In this document: positions 26,016 to 34,308 of the stretch, in pieces
Position numbering within the stretch: position 1 is the stretch's first letter
Layout of the letters: every line of letters starts with the position of its first letter
DNA from: Armatimonadota bacterium
Lineage (GTDB): Bacteria > Armatimonadota > Zipacnadia > UBA1398 > JAKPQA01
Reading direction: 5' to 3'
DNA: 62,873 nucleotides
Assembly (NCBI GenBank): GCA_029547025.1
Contig: JAKPQA010000254.1
Location: 1 to 62,873, forward strand
Translations under genes and position numbers: made by a program
Notes under the pieces: model-generated
What the model was told of the DNA's origin: nothing
The model's input: only the letters and a program-made list of their open reading frames with translations
The model's database searches: none

Positions 26016-26737
26016 AGAGCGTTCGCCAGATCGTCCACATCGACGAAGACAAGTGCAATGGCTGTGGCCTGTGCGTGCCGGCGTGCCACGAAGGCGCCAT
26101 CCACATCGTGGATGGTAAGGCGCGGCTCGCGAGCGACATCCTGTGTGACGGCCTCGGCGACTGCCTGGGTGAGTGCCCCCAGGGCGCGATCACCATTGAG
26201 GAGCGCGAGGCCGAAGCCTATGACGCGGATGCGGTGAAGGCCCGTCTGGCCGCCCACTCATCTCGCGCCACCGATGTGGCTCAGGGAGGTTGCCCTTCGG
26301 CGCGGGCATGGTCTCGCGAATCGGCTGCGTCGGCCGTGGCCGGCAGTTCGGAGGCTTCGGCCTCACAGTTGTTGAACTGGCCTGTTCAGCTCCACCTTGT
26401 TCCCCCCGCGGCACCGTACCTGCGGGGTGCCAGGCTCCTGATCTGTGCCGACTGTGTTCCTTTCGCCTGCGCCGACTTCCACCGGGATCTTCTCGCCGGT
26501 CATGTTGTGGTCACCGGATGCCCCAAGCTGGACGACGGGCAGCTCTACATCGACAAACTCGCCGTGCTCATCGCGCAGAACGATCTGGAGTCCATCGATA
26601 TCGCGTTCATGGAGGTGCCCTGCTGCCATGGGCTGGTTCACATCGTTCGCCACGCCGCCCTGCAGTCGGGCAAGGAAGTGCCTATTCAGTTGACGCGAGT
26701 CGGCATCCAGGGCGGACTCGATCACCCGGAGATCTAG
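26012..26737 (+). CDS. Ferredoxin-like 4Fe-4S protein with C-terminal Cys-rich domain
   Basis: 241 residues. The N-terminal ferredoxin domain has CNGCGLCVPAC and CDGLGDCLGEC cysteine clusters. After an Ala/Ser-rich linker comes a second domain with CADCVPFACADFHRDLL, VVTGCPKLDD and MEVPCCHGL, which could hold another Fe-S cluster or metal. Proteins of this architecture commonly sit beside hcp and are thought to deliver electrons to it; that function is inferred. It starts inside the rrf2 stop codon with GGGGAGG upstream, and the cytochrome gene follows after 33 bp. Confidence 0.82.
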   Translation: MKSVRQIVHIDEDKCNGCGLCVPACHEGAIHIVDGKARLASDILCDGLGDCLGECPQGAITIEEREAEAYDADAVKARLAAHSSRATDVAQGGCPSARAWSRESAASAVAGSSEASASQLLNWPVQLHLVPPAAPYLRGARLLICADCVPFACADFHRDLLAGHVVVTGCPKLDDGQLYIDKLAVLIAQNDLESIDIAFMEVPCCHGLVHIVRHAALQSGKEVPIQLTRVGIQGGLDHPEI

Positions 26738-26770
26738 GGTCGGGCTCCGGGACTGCGAACGGAGGCTCTG

Positions 26771-28366
26771 ATGCACCACGCTAGGTTCGCCACATGTCGC
26801 ATGGGATCAACGATCGTGCTCGCGCTGGCCGTTTCGACCACGGGCCCGTGGGCCCAGGAGGCCGTCGAACCGATCGTCAGCGACGCGACGGCCGTCTGCC
26901 TTGTGTGCCACGGACCGGGCGGCACTGGGCTGGCCGCGGGGGCGCCGGCCATCGCGCAGCAGTGGACGGGGAGCGCCCACGCCACCGTGGGAGTGGGTTG
27001 CGCCGAGTGCCACGTCGTGCCGAAGCCTGGCACCGGCAGGGACATCGGGAACCCACGCTACGTGGTCGATACCCAGTGGGACCGTGCCACGGGCCTGAAA
27101 TCGGTGGCACTGGTGGCGGACGACGGCAAGCCCCGGGAGCGACCGGACTTGTGGGCGCATCAGGGCGCCGAGGTTGTGGTCAACGTATCGCCGCGGACGT
27201 GCGCCACGTGTCATGAGGCCGAAGCGCGCGAGTTCCACGGCTCCCGGCATGCTTCGGCCGCGCAGTTCGTCGGCAGTATTGATAACTTTCTCGGCCGCTA
27301 TGCCGAGGGCCCGGCCGCGGCGATCAGCGGGTGCCAGCAGTGCCACGGCAGCGAGGTGCGTGTCTCCCGCGCCGCCGATGGTGAGTCCCCGCCGGAGTAT
27401 GCTGCCGACACGTGGCCCAACACGGGCATGGGGCGCGTGAACGCCGATGGTTCGTGGGGGTCGTGCACCGCCTGCCACTCACGCCATGCGTTCTCACCGG
27501 GTGTGGCGCGGAGGCCTGATAACTGCGGCCGGTGTCATCTGGGACCGGACCACCCTCAGGCCGAAGTCTATCGTGAGTCCAAGCACGGCATCGCCTTCCG
27601 CGCGACCGAGGCATCGATCGGAATCGACCGGCCCGGGCTGCAGTGGGTGTTGGGCAAGGACTACTCCCAAGCCCCTACGTGCTCCTCGTGCCACATGGGG
27701 CCTGTGGCGGCGCGGGGCCAGTCGCCCGGGCTCCCCATGACCCACAACGCCGGGGCGCGCATCGCGTGGACCCTCCGCCCTGAGGTGTCGGTGAAGCCCG
27801 GTGCCATCACTGAACCCGATGGCCGCGTTGTGCTGAGTGGGCCCGAACAGCGACGTGCCGACATGACGACCGCGTGCCAGGCGTGCCATGCACCGAGCTG
27901 GGCCAGCAACTTCTTCATCCAGCTCGACAACGCCGTAGACCTGTACAACGGGAAGTACGGCCGGCCGGCGAAGGCCATCTACGCCCACCTCAAGGCCCGA
28001 GGGGCCATTGACGCCGTGCCCATGAACGAGGCCGCGGACTACATCTACTTCGAGCTATGGCACCACGAGGGCCGCCGTGCGCGGCACGGGGCCGCCATGA
28101 TGGGCCCCGACTATGTGCAGTGGCACGGGTTCTATGAGCTGTCGAAGCGGTTCTATGCCGAGTTTCTGCCCCTGGCCCGCGAGCTCGGAGTGAATGCCGG
28201 GGCCGGCGAGGACATGGTGGGTTTCATCGACGCGACGCTGCGGGGCACCGAGGGCCAGGACTGGGAGCGCTACCACGCCTGGACTGAGGGCCTCTCACCC
28301 GAGCAGAGTCAGCGGCTTCTCGAACTCGAGCGGGAAGCCTACGGCAGCAGCGCGGGCACCCCATAG
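26771..28366 (+). CDS. Octaheme cytochrome c of the hydroxylamine oxidoreductase (HAO) family
   Basis: 531 residues with an N-terminal signal peptide and eight CxxCH heme sites, at about 43, 77, 144, 188, 232, 252, 304 and 369. The heme-free C-terminal region reads YAHLKARGAIDAVPMNEAAD then GPDYVQWHGFYELSKRF, the helical segment that in HAO contains the heme 4 pocket. Spacing and length match octaheme HAO-type enzymes. In bacteria that do not oxidise ammonia these are usually reductive (nitrite or hydroxylamine to ammonium), but direction cannot be decided by eye. It is periplasmic or extracytoplasmic. It sits between the ferredoxin gene and hcp. Confidence 0.9.
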   Translation: MHHARFATCRMGSTIVLALAVSTTGPWAQEAVEPIVSDATAVCLVCHGPGGTGLAAGAPAIAQQWTGSAHATVGVGCAECHVVPKPGTGRDIGNPRYVVDTQWDRATGLKSVALVADDGKPRERPDLWAHQGAEVVVNVSPRTCATCHEAEAREFHGSRHASAAQFVGSIDNFLGRYAEGPAAAISGCQQCHGSEVRVSRAADGESPPEYAADTWPNTGMGRVNADGSWGSCTACHSRHAFSPGVARRPDNCGRCHLGPDHPQAEVYRESKHGIAFRATEASIGIDRPGLQWVLGKDYSQAPTCSSCHMGPVAARGQSPGLPMTHNAGARIAWTLRPEVSVKPGAITEPDGRVVLSGPEQRRADMTTACQACHAPSWASNFFIQLDNAVDLYNGKYGRPAKAIYAHLKARGAIDAVPMNEAADYIYFELWHHEGRRARHGAAMMGPDYVQWHGFYELSKRFYAEFLPLARELGVNAGAGEDMVGFIDATLRGTEGQDWERYHAWTEGLSPEQSQRLLELEREAYGSSAGTP

Positions 28367-28450
28367 CGGCAGACACGGTGGCGTTGCGCCGGCAGCAGGG
28401 TACGGGCCCGGATCCGGGCTCGGCGACCAATGAACCAGGAGGCATCTGAC

Positions 28451-30100
28451 GTGAGCATGTTCTGCTACCAGTGCGAACAGACGGCCAAAGGCGCGGGCTG
28501 CACCGTTACGGGGGTCTGCGGCAAGGACCCCGTGACCGCGGCCATGCAAGACCTGCTGATCCACGTGACCAAGGGCATCGGGGCCTACGCTCATCGCGCC
28601 CGGGAGCTGGGCGCTGCTGACAATGCCATCGACACGTTCGTCACCGAGGCGCTCTTCACCACCGTCACCAATGTGAACTTTGATGCGGCGCGGATCCGGG
28701 GCCTGATTGCGACGGCCGTCTCGGTCCGCAACCAGGCCAGACGGCTGTATGAGGAGGCCTGTGCCAAGGCGGGCCAGCCCCCGGAGGCCCTGAGCGGACC
28801 CGCGACCTTCGTGCCCGCGGCTGACGAAGCCGGTCTCCTGGCGCAGGCTGTGGATGTTGGCATCGGGGCTCGCATCGAGGCCCAGGGCCCCGACCTGACC
28901 GGTCTCCAGGAGCTATTGACCTACGGGCTCAAGGGCACGGCGGCCTATACCGATCACGCGCAGATCCTGGGTAGGACCGACGAGAGTGTCTTCGCCTTCC
29001 TCCATGAGGCGCTGAGCTACCTGGCCGGTGCCGATCAGTCCGTCGACGGCTTGCTGGGCCTCTGCTTGAAATGCGGCGAGGTGAACCTCACGGCCATGGG
29101 GATCCTCAATGCGGCGCACATCGAGCGCTTCGGGAAGCCTCAGCCCACCCCCGTCCGAGTCGAACCAGTCCGCGGCAAGTGCATCCTCATCACGGGGCAT
29201 GATCTGCTGGACCTCGAGGCGCTCCTGAAGCAGACCGAGGGCAAGGGCATCAACGTCTACACGCACTCCGAGATGCTGCCGGCCCATGGTTACCCGGGGC
29301 TGAAGAAGTACCCACACCTTGTCGGCAACTACGGCAGCGCTTGGCAGAACCAGCAGAAGGAGTTCGCGGCCTTTCCCGGCGCCATCGTGTTCACGACGAA
29401 CTGCCTCCAGCGGCCCCTCGATAGCTACAAGGACCGTGTGTTCACGTGCGGGCTGGTCGGTTGGCCGGACGTGCCCCACATCGAGAACCGTGACTTCACA
29501 CCGGTCATCGAGGCCGCCCTGGCGGCGCCCGGCTTCACGGAGGATGGCGGCGATCAGACCATCCTGGTGGGCTTCGGGCACGACGCCGTGCTGGGCGTGG
29601 CTGACAGGGTCATTGACGCCGTCAAAGCCGGGGCCATCCGCCACTTCTTCCTGATCGGAGGATGTGACGGTGCCAAGCCGGGCCGCAACTACTACACCGA
29701 GCTGGCCCAGGCTGTTCCGGACGACTGCGTCATTCTGACGCTGGCCTGCGGCAAGTACCGTTTCAATAAGCTAGACTTCGGTGACATTGGCGGCATCCCG
29801 CGCCTGCTCGACATCGGTCAGTGCAATGACGCCTACTCGGCCATCCAGATCGCCGTGGCTCTGGCCGGGGCTTTCGACACCGACGTCAACAGCCTCCCGC
29901 TATCGCTGATCCTCTCGTGGTATGAGCAGAAGGCCGTCTGCATCCTGCTCACGCTGCTGCACCTTGGGATCAGGAACATCCGCATCGGCCCCAGCCTGCC
30001 GGCTTTCATCACCCCGGCAGCGCTGCAGATCCTGGTTGACAAGTTCAACCTGACGCCCATCAGCACGCCCGAGGAGGACCTGGCCGCGATCCTGGGCTGA
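28451..30100 (+). CDS. hcp: Hydroxylamine reductase / hybrid cluster protein, strict-anaerobe type
   Basis: 549 residues from the GTG at 28451, which has AGGAGG eight bases upstream (an ATG at 28430 lies before that site and is less likely). The N-terminal cysteines C5, C8, C17 and C23 follow C-x2-C-x8-C-x5-C, the pattern of Hcp with a 4Fe-4S proximal cluster seen in anaerobes. The hybrid-cluster ligands are visible in NLTAMGILNAAHIERFG, VFTTNCLQRP, FFLIGGCDGAKPGRNYY, TLACGKYRFNKLDFG and LSWYEQKAV. Hcp reduces hydroxylamine or NO in the cytoplasm. As the last gene of the Rrf2-controlled operon it completes a nitrogen-oxide stress or respiration set. Confidence 0.95.
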   Translation: MSMFCYQCEQTAKGAGCTVTGVCGKDPVTAAMQDLLIHVTKGIGAYAHRARELGAADNAIDTFVTEALFTTVTNVNFDAARIRGLIATAVSVRNQARRLYEEACAKAGQPPEALSGPATFVPAADEAGLLAQAVDVGIGARIEAQGPDLTGLQELLTYGLKGTAAYTDHAQILGRTDESVFAFLHEALSYLAGADQSVDGLLGLCLKCGEVNLTAMGILNAAHIERFGKPQPTPVRVEPVRGKCILITGHDLLDLEALLKQTEGKGINVYTHSEMLPAHGYPGLKKYPHLVGNYGSAWQNQQKEFAAFPGAIVFTTNCLQRPLDSYKDRVFTCGLVGWPDVPHIENRDFTPVIEAALAAPGFTEDGGDQTILVGFGHDAVLGVADRVIDAVKAGAIRHFFLIGGCDGAKPGRNYYTELAQAVPDDCVILTLACGKYRFNKLDFGDIGGIPRLLDIGQCNDAYSAIQIAVALAGAFDTDVNSLPLSLILSWYEQKAVCILLTLLHLGIRNIRIGPSLPAFITPAALQILVDKFNLTPISTPEEDLAAILG

Positions 30101-30127
30101 ACGGTGGGCGCTGAGCGAACGGAACGT

Positions 30128-30189
30128 CCCTCGCCCGGCCTCGAGTCCCGGGGCCGGCTTCTCCCACCGGGAGGCGGGCCGGGTGAGGG
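30128..30189 (+). terminator. Terminator hairpin after hcp
   Basis: CCCTCGCCCGGCC (30128-30140) and GGCCGGGTGAGGG (30177-30189) pair over 13 positions with one G-U wobble in the plus-strand transcript. A smaller stem (CTCCC/GGGAG) sits in the loop. It starts 28 bp after the hcp stop, between convergent genes. Confidence 0.55.
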
Positions 30190-30267
30190 GTGCTCTGGGA
30201 CCGGCCCAGATTGCGGACGCCACCCGCCGCGCCCCCTGCTCGTTACCGGAAGGGCGTCCTGCCCGAG

Positions 30268-31197
30268 TCATGCCAGGGCGAGGCGCCACATGCGGATCTC
30301 GTTGGTGTTGTTCGGCCGGGCCACCTCGGCGTACACGAGCAATGCGCCGCCGGCCCACATCCAGTGCGAGTAGCGCCAGGTCAGGTAGTGGCCCGGGGTG
30401 GTGCTGACGAGAAGCGGTTCATCGGGAGTCAGATCGATGAAGTGGCGCAGATCGGCGCTCCAGGCCAGGCCCGTGGCGATGTTATAGACCGGGTCGTACC
30501 ATGTGGGATGCGAGCCCTCGTACACCAGCAGATAGCCCGCTCCCAGCGGGAGCACGCATGCCGGTCGCGTGTAGAACGTGTGCCATCCGCCCAGATCGAG
30601 AGCCGGGCCGCCTCCCACCTGTTCCCAGGAAGACCCGTCCAGTGAGCGGAAGTGGTATGTCCGCTCCGCCCGGTCATAGCCGATGGCGAAGCAGTGAAGG
30701 CCGTCGGGCCCCCGCAGGATGAATGGATCCTTGTAGCCAACCACCACATTGAACCGCGAGTTGGCAGTCGGCGCTTCGGGGGCGATGACGGGCTGCGCCG
30801 TTGAGGCCACGAACTCCGTGGGTGAGGCCGCGTCGTCAAACCGGAGAACGCACCACGGCCCATCGTCATAGGGGCCGCAGGCGTAGAGGCTGAAGCGCCC
30901 CGTGACTGGGTCGAACAGCAGCGCCGGACGCTCGAAGCCCGGGATGGGCACGTCTTCCCGGCGGATGCCGTGCACCGGCTCGAAACGCTCACCGTCGTCG
31001 CTGCGCAGGAGGCGGATCTCGTAGCCACGCCGGCCACGCGGCGAGTCGCCCTCCCTCATGCGGCACGCCATCCAGAATGTGCCTGCGTCATCCCGACAGA
31101 CCGACGGGGCTCCGGCCCACCACTCGGCCGTGTCCCGATCGGGCTCAACCACCGTGCGGTACTCGACGAACCTCTCACGCAAGCGACTCAGGTCCAT
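30268..31197 (-). CDS. Five-bladed beta-propeller glycosidase-like protein (GH43/GH130/GH32-like)
   Basis: 309 residues, no signal peptide, so probably cytoplasmic. Repeated strands of the type GAPSVCRDDAGTFWMACR, GFERPALLFDPVTGRFSLYA, YKDPFILRGPDGLHCFAIGY and YRSLDGSSW-like blades, ending YSHWMWAGGALLVYAEVA, fit the GH43/GH32/GH62/GH130 propeller fold. YKDPFI resembles the family segment that carries a catalytic Asp. I cannot assign a substrate. It is divergent from the GH99-like gene, with 138 bp between. Confidence 0.7.
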   Translation of the reverse strand: MDLSRLRERFVEYRTVVEPDRDTAEWWAGAPSVCRDDAGTFWMACRMREGDSPRGRRGYEIRLLRSDDGERFEPVHGIRREDVPIPGFERPALLFDPVTGRFSLYACGPYDDGPWCVLRFDDAASPTEFVASTAQPVIAPEAPTANSRFNVVVGYKDPFILRGPDGLHCFAIGYDRAERTYHFRSLDGSSWEQVGGGPALDLGGWHTFYTRPACVLPLGAGYLLVYEGSHPTWYDPVYNIATGLAWSADLRHFIDLTPDEPLLVSTTPGHYLTWRYSHWMWAGGALLVYAEVARPNNTNEIRMWRLALA

Positions 31198-31335
31198 GTG
31201 ATCGCGCTCCCCCGCTATCCAGGCATCCTCCGCTGCCGTTTCCGTGGGGCTCTCCGGTGGGCCTCCGAACGCGGCATCAACCGATGGTCCCCACCGTGCC
31301 CTTCGGGTATGCTGGCACCTGAGGAGGACGCTCCC

Positions 31336-32415
31336 ATGGCCCCCATCACGTGGCGCGGTTCGGTAATGGCTGCGGCCCTGGCCCTCGCCGCGGCGGTGGG
31401 CGCGCCCGATGCTCGGGACCCGACCCGCGTCGGCGTCTACTGGTGGGATGCCTGGTGGGAGGGCTCCCCTTACATCCGTGAGCCACTGACCACCGCGTTC
31501 GCCGAGCGCGAGCCGCTCTACGGCTGGCGGAGCGACTCACCCGAGGCCATGGACCAGGCCCTCGGCCTCATGGCATCTCATGGCATCGACTTTATCGTCT
31601 TCCTCTGGTATGAGCGGGGCGCCTGGCGGTTCGACGATAGCCATCCGTCGGACTTGATGGACACGGGGCTCGACCTCTACCTGAGGACCCCCAATCGGCA
31701 CGCCGTGGGCTTCTGCCTCATGTGGACGCAACCGGTGCCCGCTGACCGCCTGGACGCGGCGGTCGCCGAATGGCTTGGCTGCGCGGCCGATCCCGACTAC
31801 ACCCGCATCGATGGCCGGCCCGCGCTGTTCGTCTATGCCGACGTGCTGGACAGCACACCGGGCGGCGATGAGGCCCTTCGCGACCAGATCACGCGGGTAC
31901 GCGCGGCCGCCGCGAAGGCGGACCTCCCGGGCCTCTACATCGTCGCGAACCACTTCTCCATCGGCCAGGCCGATCGTTTCCGGGCCCTCGGGTTCGATGC
32001 CGTATCGAGCTATGTCAACTTCGGCGGGCAACCGGGGGCGAATCCATACTCGGCCCTCGTCGACAGCGTCCGAGCCACCTGGGATAGCGCGCCGGCTGGG
32101 CTTCCCTATATCCCCAATGTCACCACAGGCTGGGATCCGCGTCCGCGCATGGGCTTCATGGACACCTATGACCGCTGGTTCGAGGGCCGCACGCCCGACG
32201 CCCTCCGCGAGTACGTTGCTGCAGCGCTCGACTGGGTCGCCACGCACCCGGATCGCGTCCCGTCAAGCCCACTAGTCACCCTCTACGCCTGGAACGAGCT
32301 CGATGAAGGCGGCTGGCTCGTTCCCACGCGCGGTGAGGGTCCCGCCATGCTCGAGGCCGTGCGTGACGCCGTGCAGGCATGTAGATGGGGCACGTCTGCC
32401 GAGCGTCGTCGCTGA
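31336..32415 (+). CDS. Exported GH99-like (WbsX-like) TIM-barrel protein
   Basis: 359 residues. The ATG at 31336 follows GAGGAGG at 31321 and opens a signal peptide ending near AVGAPDA. VGVYWWDAWWEG, MASHGIDFIVFLWYERGAWR, RPALFVYADVL, GFDAVSSYVNFG, ITPNVTTGWDPRPR-like and TLYAWNELDEGGWLVPT match the glycoside hydrolase family 99-like (WbsX) pattern, in which the final NELDEGG-like segment carries acidic residues. The substrate is unknown; mannan endo-acting enzymes belong to GH99. First gene of a plus-strand run of polysaccharide genes. Confidence 0.78.
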   Translation: MAPITWRGSVMAAALALAAAVGAPDARDPTRVGVYWWDAWWEGSPYIREPLTTAFAEREPLYGWRSDSPEAMDQALGLMASHGIDFIVFLWYERGAWRFDDSHPSDLMDTGLDLYLRTPNRHAVGFCLMWTQPVPADRLDAAVAEWLGCAADPDYTRIDGRPALFVYADVLDSTPGGDEALRDQITRVRAAAAKADLPGLYIVANHFSIGQADRFRALGFDAVSSYVNFGGQPGANPYSALVDSVRATWDSAPAGLPYIPNVTTGWDPRPRMGFMDTYDRWFEGRTPDALREYVAAALDWVATHPDRVPSSPLVTLYAWNELDEGGWLVPTRGEGPAMLEAVRDAVQACRWGTSAERRR

Positions 32416-32502
32416 CGCCTGGTCTTCCAGTCCCGCGAGGGGCCTTCCGCTCCTTGGGCGAACTCCTCGCGCCAGCACCGGCGTTTGTGGGAAGGACCTG
32501 CC

Positions 32503-34269
32503 ATGTCCGTACTGCTTGCGGTGGCTCTGTTGCACGTGGGCCAACCCAACACACTCGAGTTCCACGTGTCACCCAAGGGGAGCGACACCCACGCCGGCAC
32601 CGCCCGGGCGCCCTTCGCTTCGATCGAACGGGCCAAGGAAGCGGTTCGCGAGGCCGTGGCCCGCAGGCTCACAACGAACGTGGACGTTGTGATCCATGAG
32701 GGCACCTACGAGCTCAGCCGGCCGTTGCTCTTCACTCCCGCCGACGGCGGCACCGAGCGCTTTCGCGTGCGCTATGTGGCGGCCCGGGGCGACCGGGTCA
32801 CCTTCAGCGGCGGGAGTCGCATCAGTGGCTGGCGTCGCGGCGACGGCGGCGTGTGGACGGCGCACGCGCCCTGGGCCTTCAGCCAGCTCGTGGTCAACGG
32901 CCGCCGCGCCGTCAGGGCCCGCACACCCGACTTGGGCGCGACACCCGAGTACATGGAGCTGGCACGCGCCGACCTGGCCGAGGACCGGTCCCTCTACACG
33001 CTCGCGACCCAGCCGGGCCAGCTCGCCGACTGGGAGCATCCGCAGGACATTGAGGTCGTGGTCCTCGGGAACTGGGAGATCACCCGGAAGCGCGTTCAGG
33101 CCATCGACCCGATGACCAACACGATCGTGCTGGCACCGCCGCACGCCGGTGGACATGACGCCATCCGGCCCGGCCCGGGCCGCTTCTACTTCCTCGAGAA
33201 CGCCCGCGAGTTTCTCGGCGAGCCGGGCGAGTGGTACCTGAACGAGGGTACGGGAGAGGTCTCCTATCTGCCCCGGCCGGGCGAGGACATGGCGACGGCC
33301 GGGGTGATCGCCCCGCGGCTGACGCGGTTGATCGAAGTGCGCGGGACCGAGGGCCATCCCGTGCGGAACCTGCACTTTCAGGGCATTCGCTTCGCCCACG
33401 CCGACTGGGTCATGCCCGACTTTGGCTTCAATGGTATCCAGGCGTCGTTCCACTGCATCCCGACGGAGGGGGCCAGGGGCTGGGCATGGGACACGTGGGA
33501 GTGCATCGAGCCGGCCATCCGGTTCGAGTTCGCCGACTCGTGCACGCTGACAGACGGGGCGCTCGAGTTCCTGCGTGGTGTCGGGATCCGGGTGCTGAAG
33601 GGCTGCACCCATTGCCGCATCATCGGCAACGCGGTCCACTCGATCGGTGCGAGCGGCATCATGGTGGGCGAGAATGGGAACCTGGCCGATCCTGTGGTGC
33701 CACGGGGCAACCGCGTCGAGAACAACGTTGTACACGACTGCGGACTCGACGACTACGGAGCCGTCGGCATCTGGGTCGCGTTCACCAACGGCACCCGCGT
33801 GGCGCACAACCTGGTCTACAACCTGCCCTACACGGGCATCTCGGTCGGCTTCCAGTGGGACGAGTCGCCCACCTGTTGCGCGAACAACCGGATCGAGTAC
33901 AACCACGTCCACCACGTGCTGCAGCGCCTCTGCGATGGGGGCTGCATCTACACGCTCGGCTTGCAGCCGGGCACGGTGCTCCGGGGGAACTGGCTGCACG
34001 ATGCGCTCCGCGCCGGGTCGGCCCAGGGGGCGCCGAACAACGGCATCTTCTTCGATCAGGGCTCCAAGGGGTTCACCATCGTCGACAACCTGATCCACGC
34101 CACGTCGGCCGAGCCGATCCGCTTCAACCAGTGCGCGGCCGACTGGCACACGTTCGAGGCGAACTGGTTCGGCGACGAGGCCGCCGGCGACCCGGCCGCC
34201 GACCGGATCCGAGACAGGGCAGGGCTCGAGAGCCCGCACAGAGAGCGGTTATCTCCACCGGCCCCGTAA
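32503..34269 (+). CDS. Right-handed beta-helix glycosidase-like protein (GH141-like)
   Basis: 588 residues. LEFHVSPKGSDTHAGTARAP near the start, then VIHEGTYELSRPLLFTPADG, VTFSGGSRISGWRR and FSQLVVNGRRAVRARTPD form the opening found in GH120/GH141-type beta-helix enzymes. Parallel beta-helix rungs follow (GNAVHSIGASGIMVGENGN, VENNVVHDCGLDDYGAVGIW, NRIEYNHVHHVLQ). GH141 members include alpha-L-fucosidase and xylanase activities on complex pectins, and a GH29 fucosidase follows 39 bp downstream, so fucose release is a reasonable guess. The ATG at 32503 has GGGAAGGAC upstream; the export signal is short and not fully convincing. Confidence 0.75.
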   Translation: MSVLLAVALLHVGQPNTLEFHVSPKGSDTHAGTARAPFASIERAKEAVREAVARRLTTNVDVVIHEGTYELSRPLLFTPADGGTERFRVRYVAARGDRVTFSGGSRISGWRRGDGGVWTAHAPWAFSQLVVNGRRAVRARTPDLGATPEYMELARADLAEDRSLYTLATQPGQLADWEHPQDIEVVVLGNWEITRKRVQAIDPMTNTIVLAPPHAGGHDAIRPGPGRFYFLENAREFLGEPGEWYLNEGTGEVSYLPRPGEDMATAGVIAPRLTRLIEVRGTEGHPVRNLHFQGIRFAHADWVMPDFGFNGIQASFHCIPTEGARGWAWDTWECIEPAIRFEFADSCTLTDGALEFLRGVGIRVLKGCTHCRIIGNAVHSIGASGIMVGENGNLADPVVPRGNRVENNVVHDCGLDDYGAVGIWVAFTNGTRVAHNLVYNLPYTGISVGFQWDESPTCCANNRIEYNHVHHVLQRLCDGGCIYTLGLQPGTVLRGNWLHDALRAGSAQGAPNNGIFFDQGSKGFTIVDNLIHATSAEPIRFNQCAADWHTFEANWFGDEAAGDPAADRIRDRAGLESPHRERLSPPAP

Positions 34270-34308
34270 CGGCGACGGGAAGATCGCCCGAGAGACCGGA
34301 GGTCACCG

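Noticed and set aside
32569-34239. 556-codon open frame on the minus strand
   Set aside because: Shadow of the GH141-like gene; composition is Val/Asp/Arg/His-rich without any recognisable domain.
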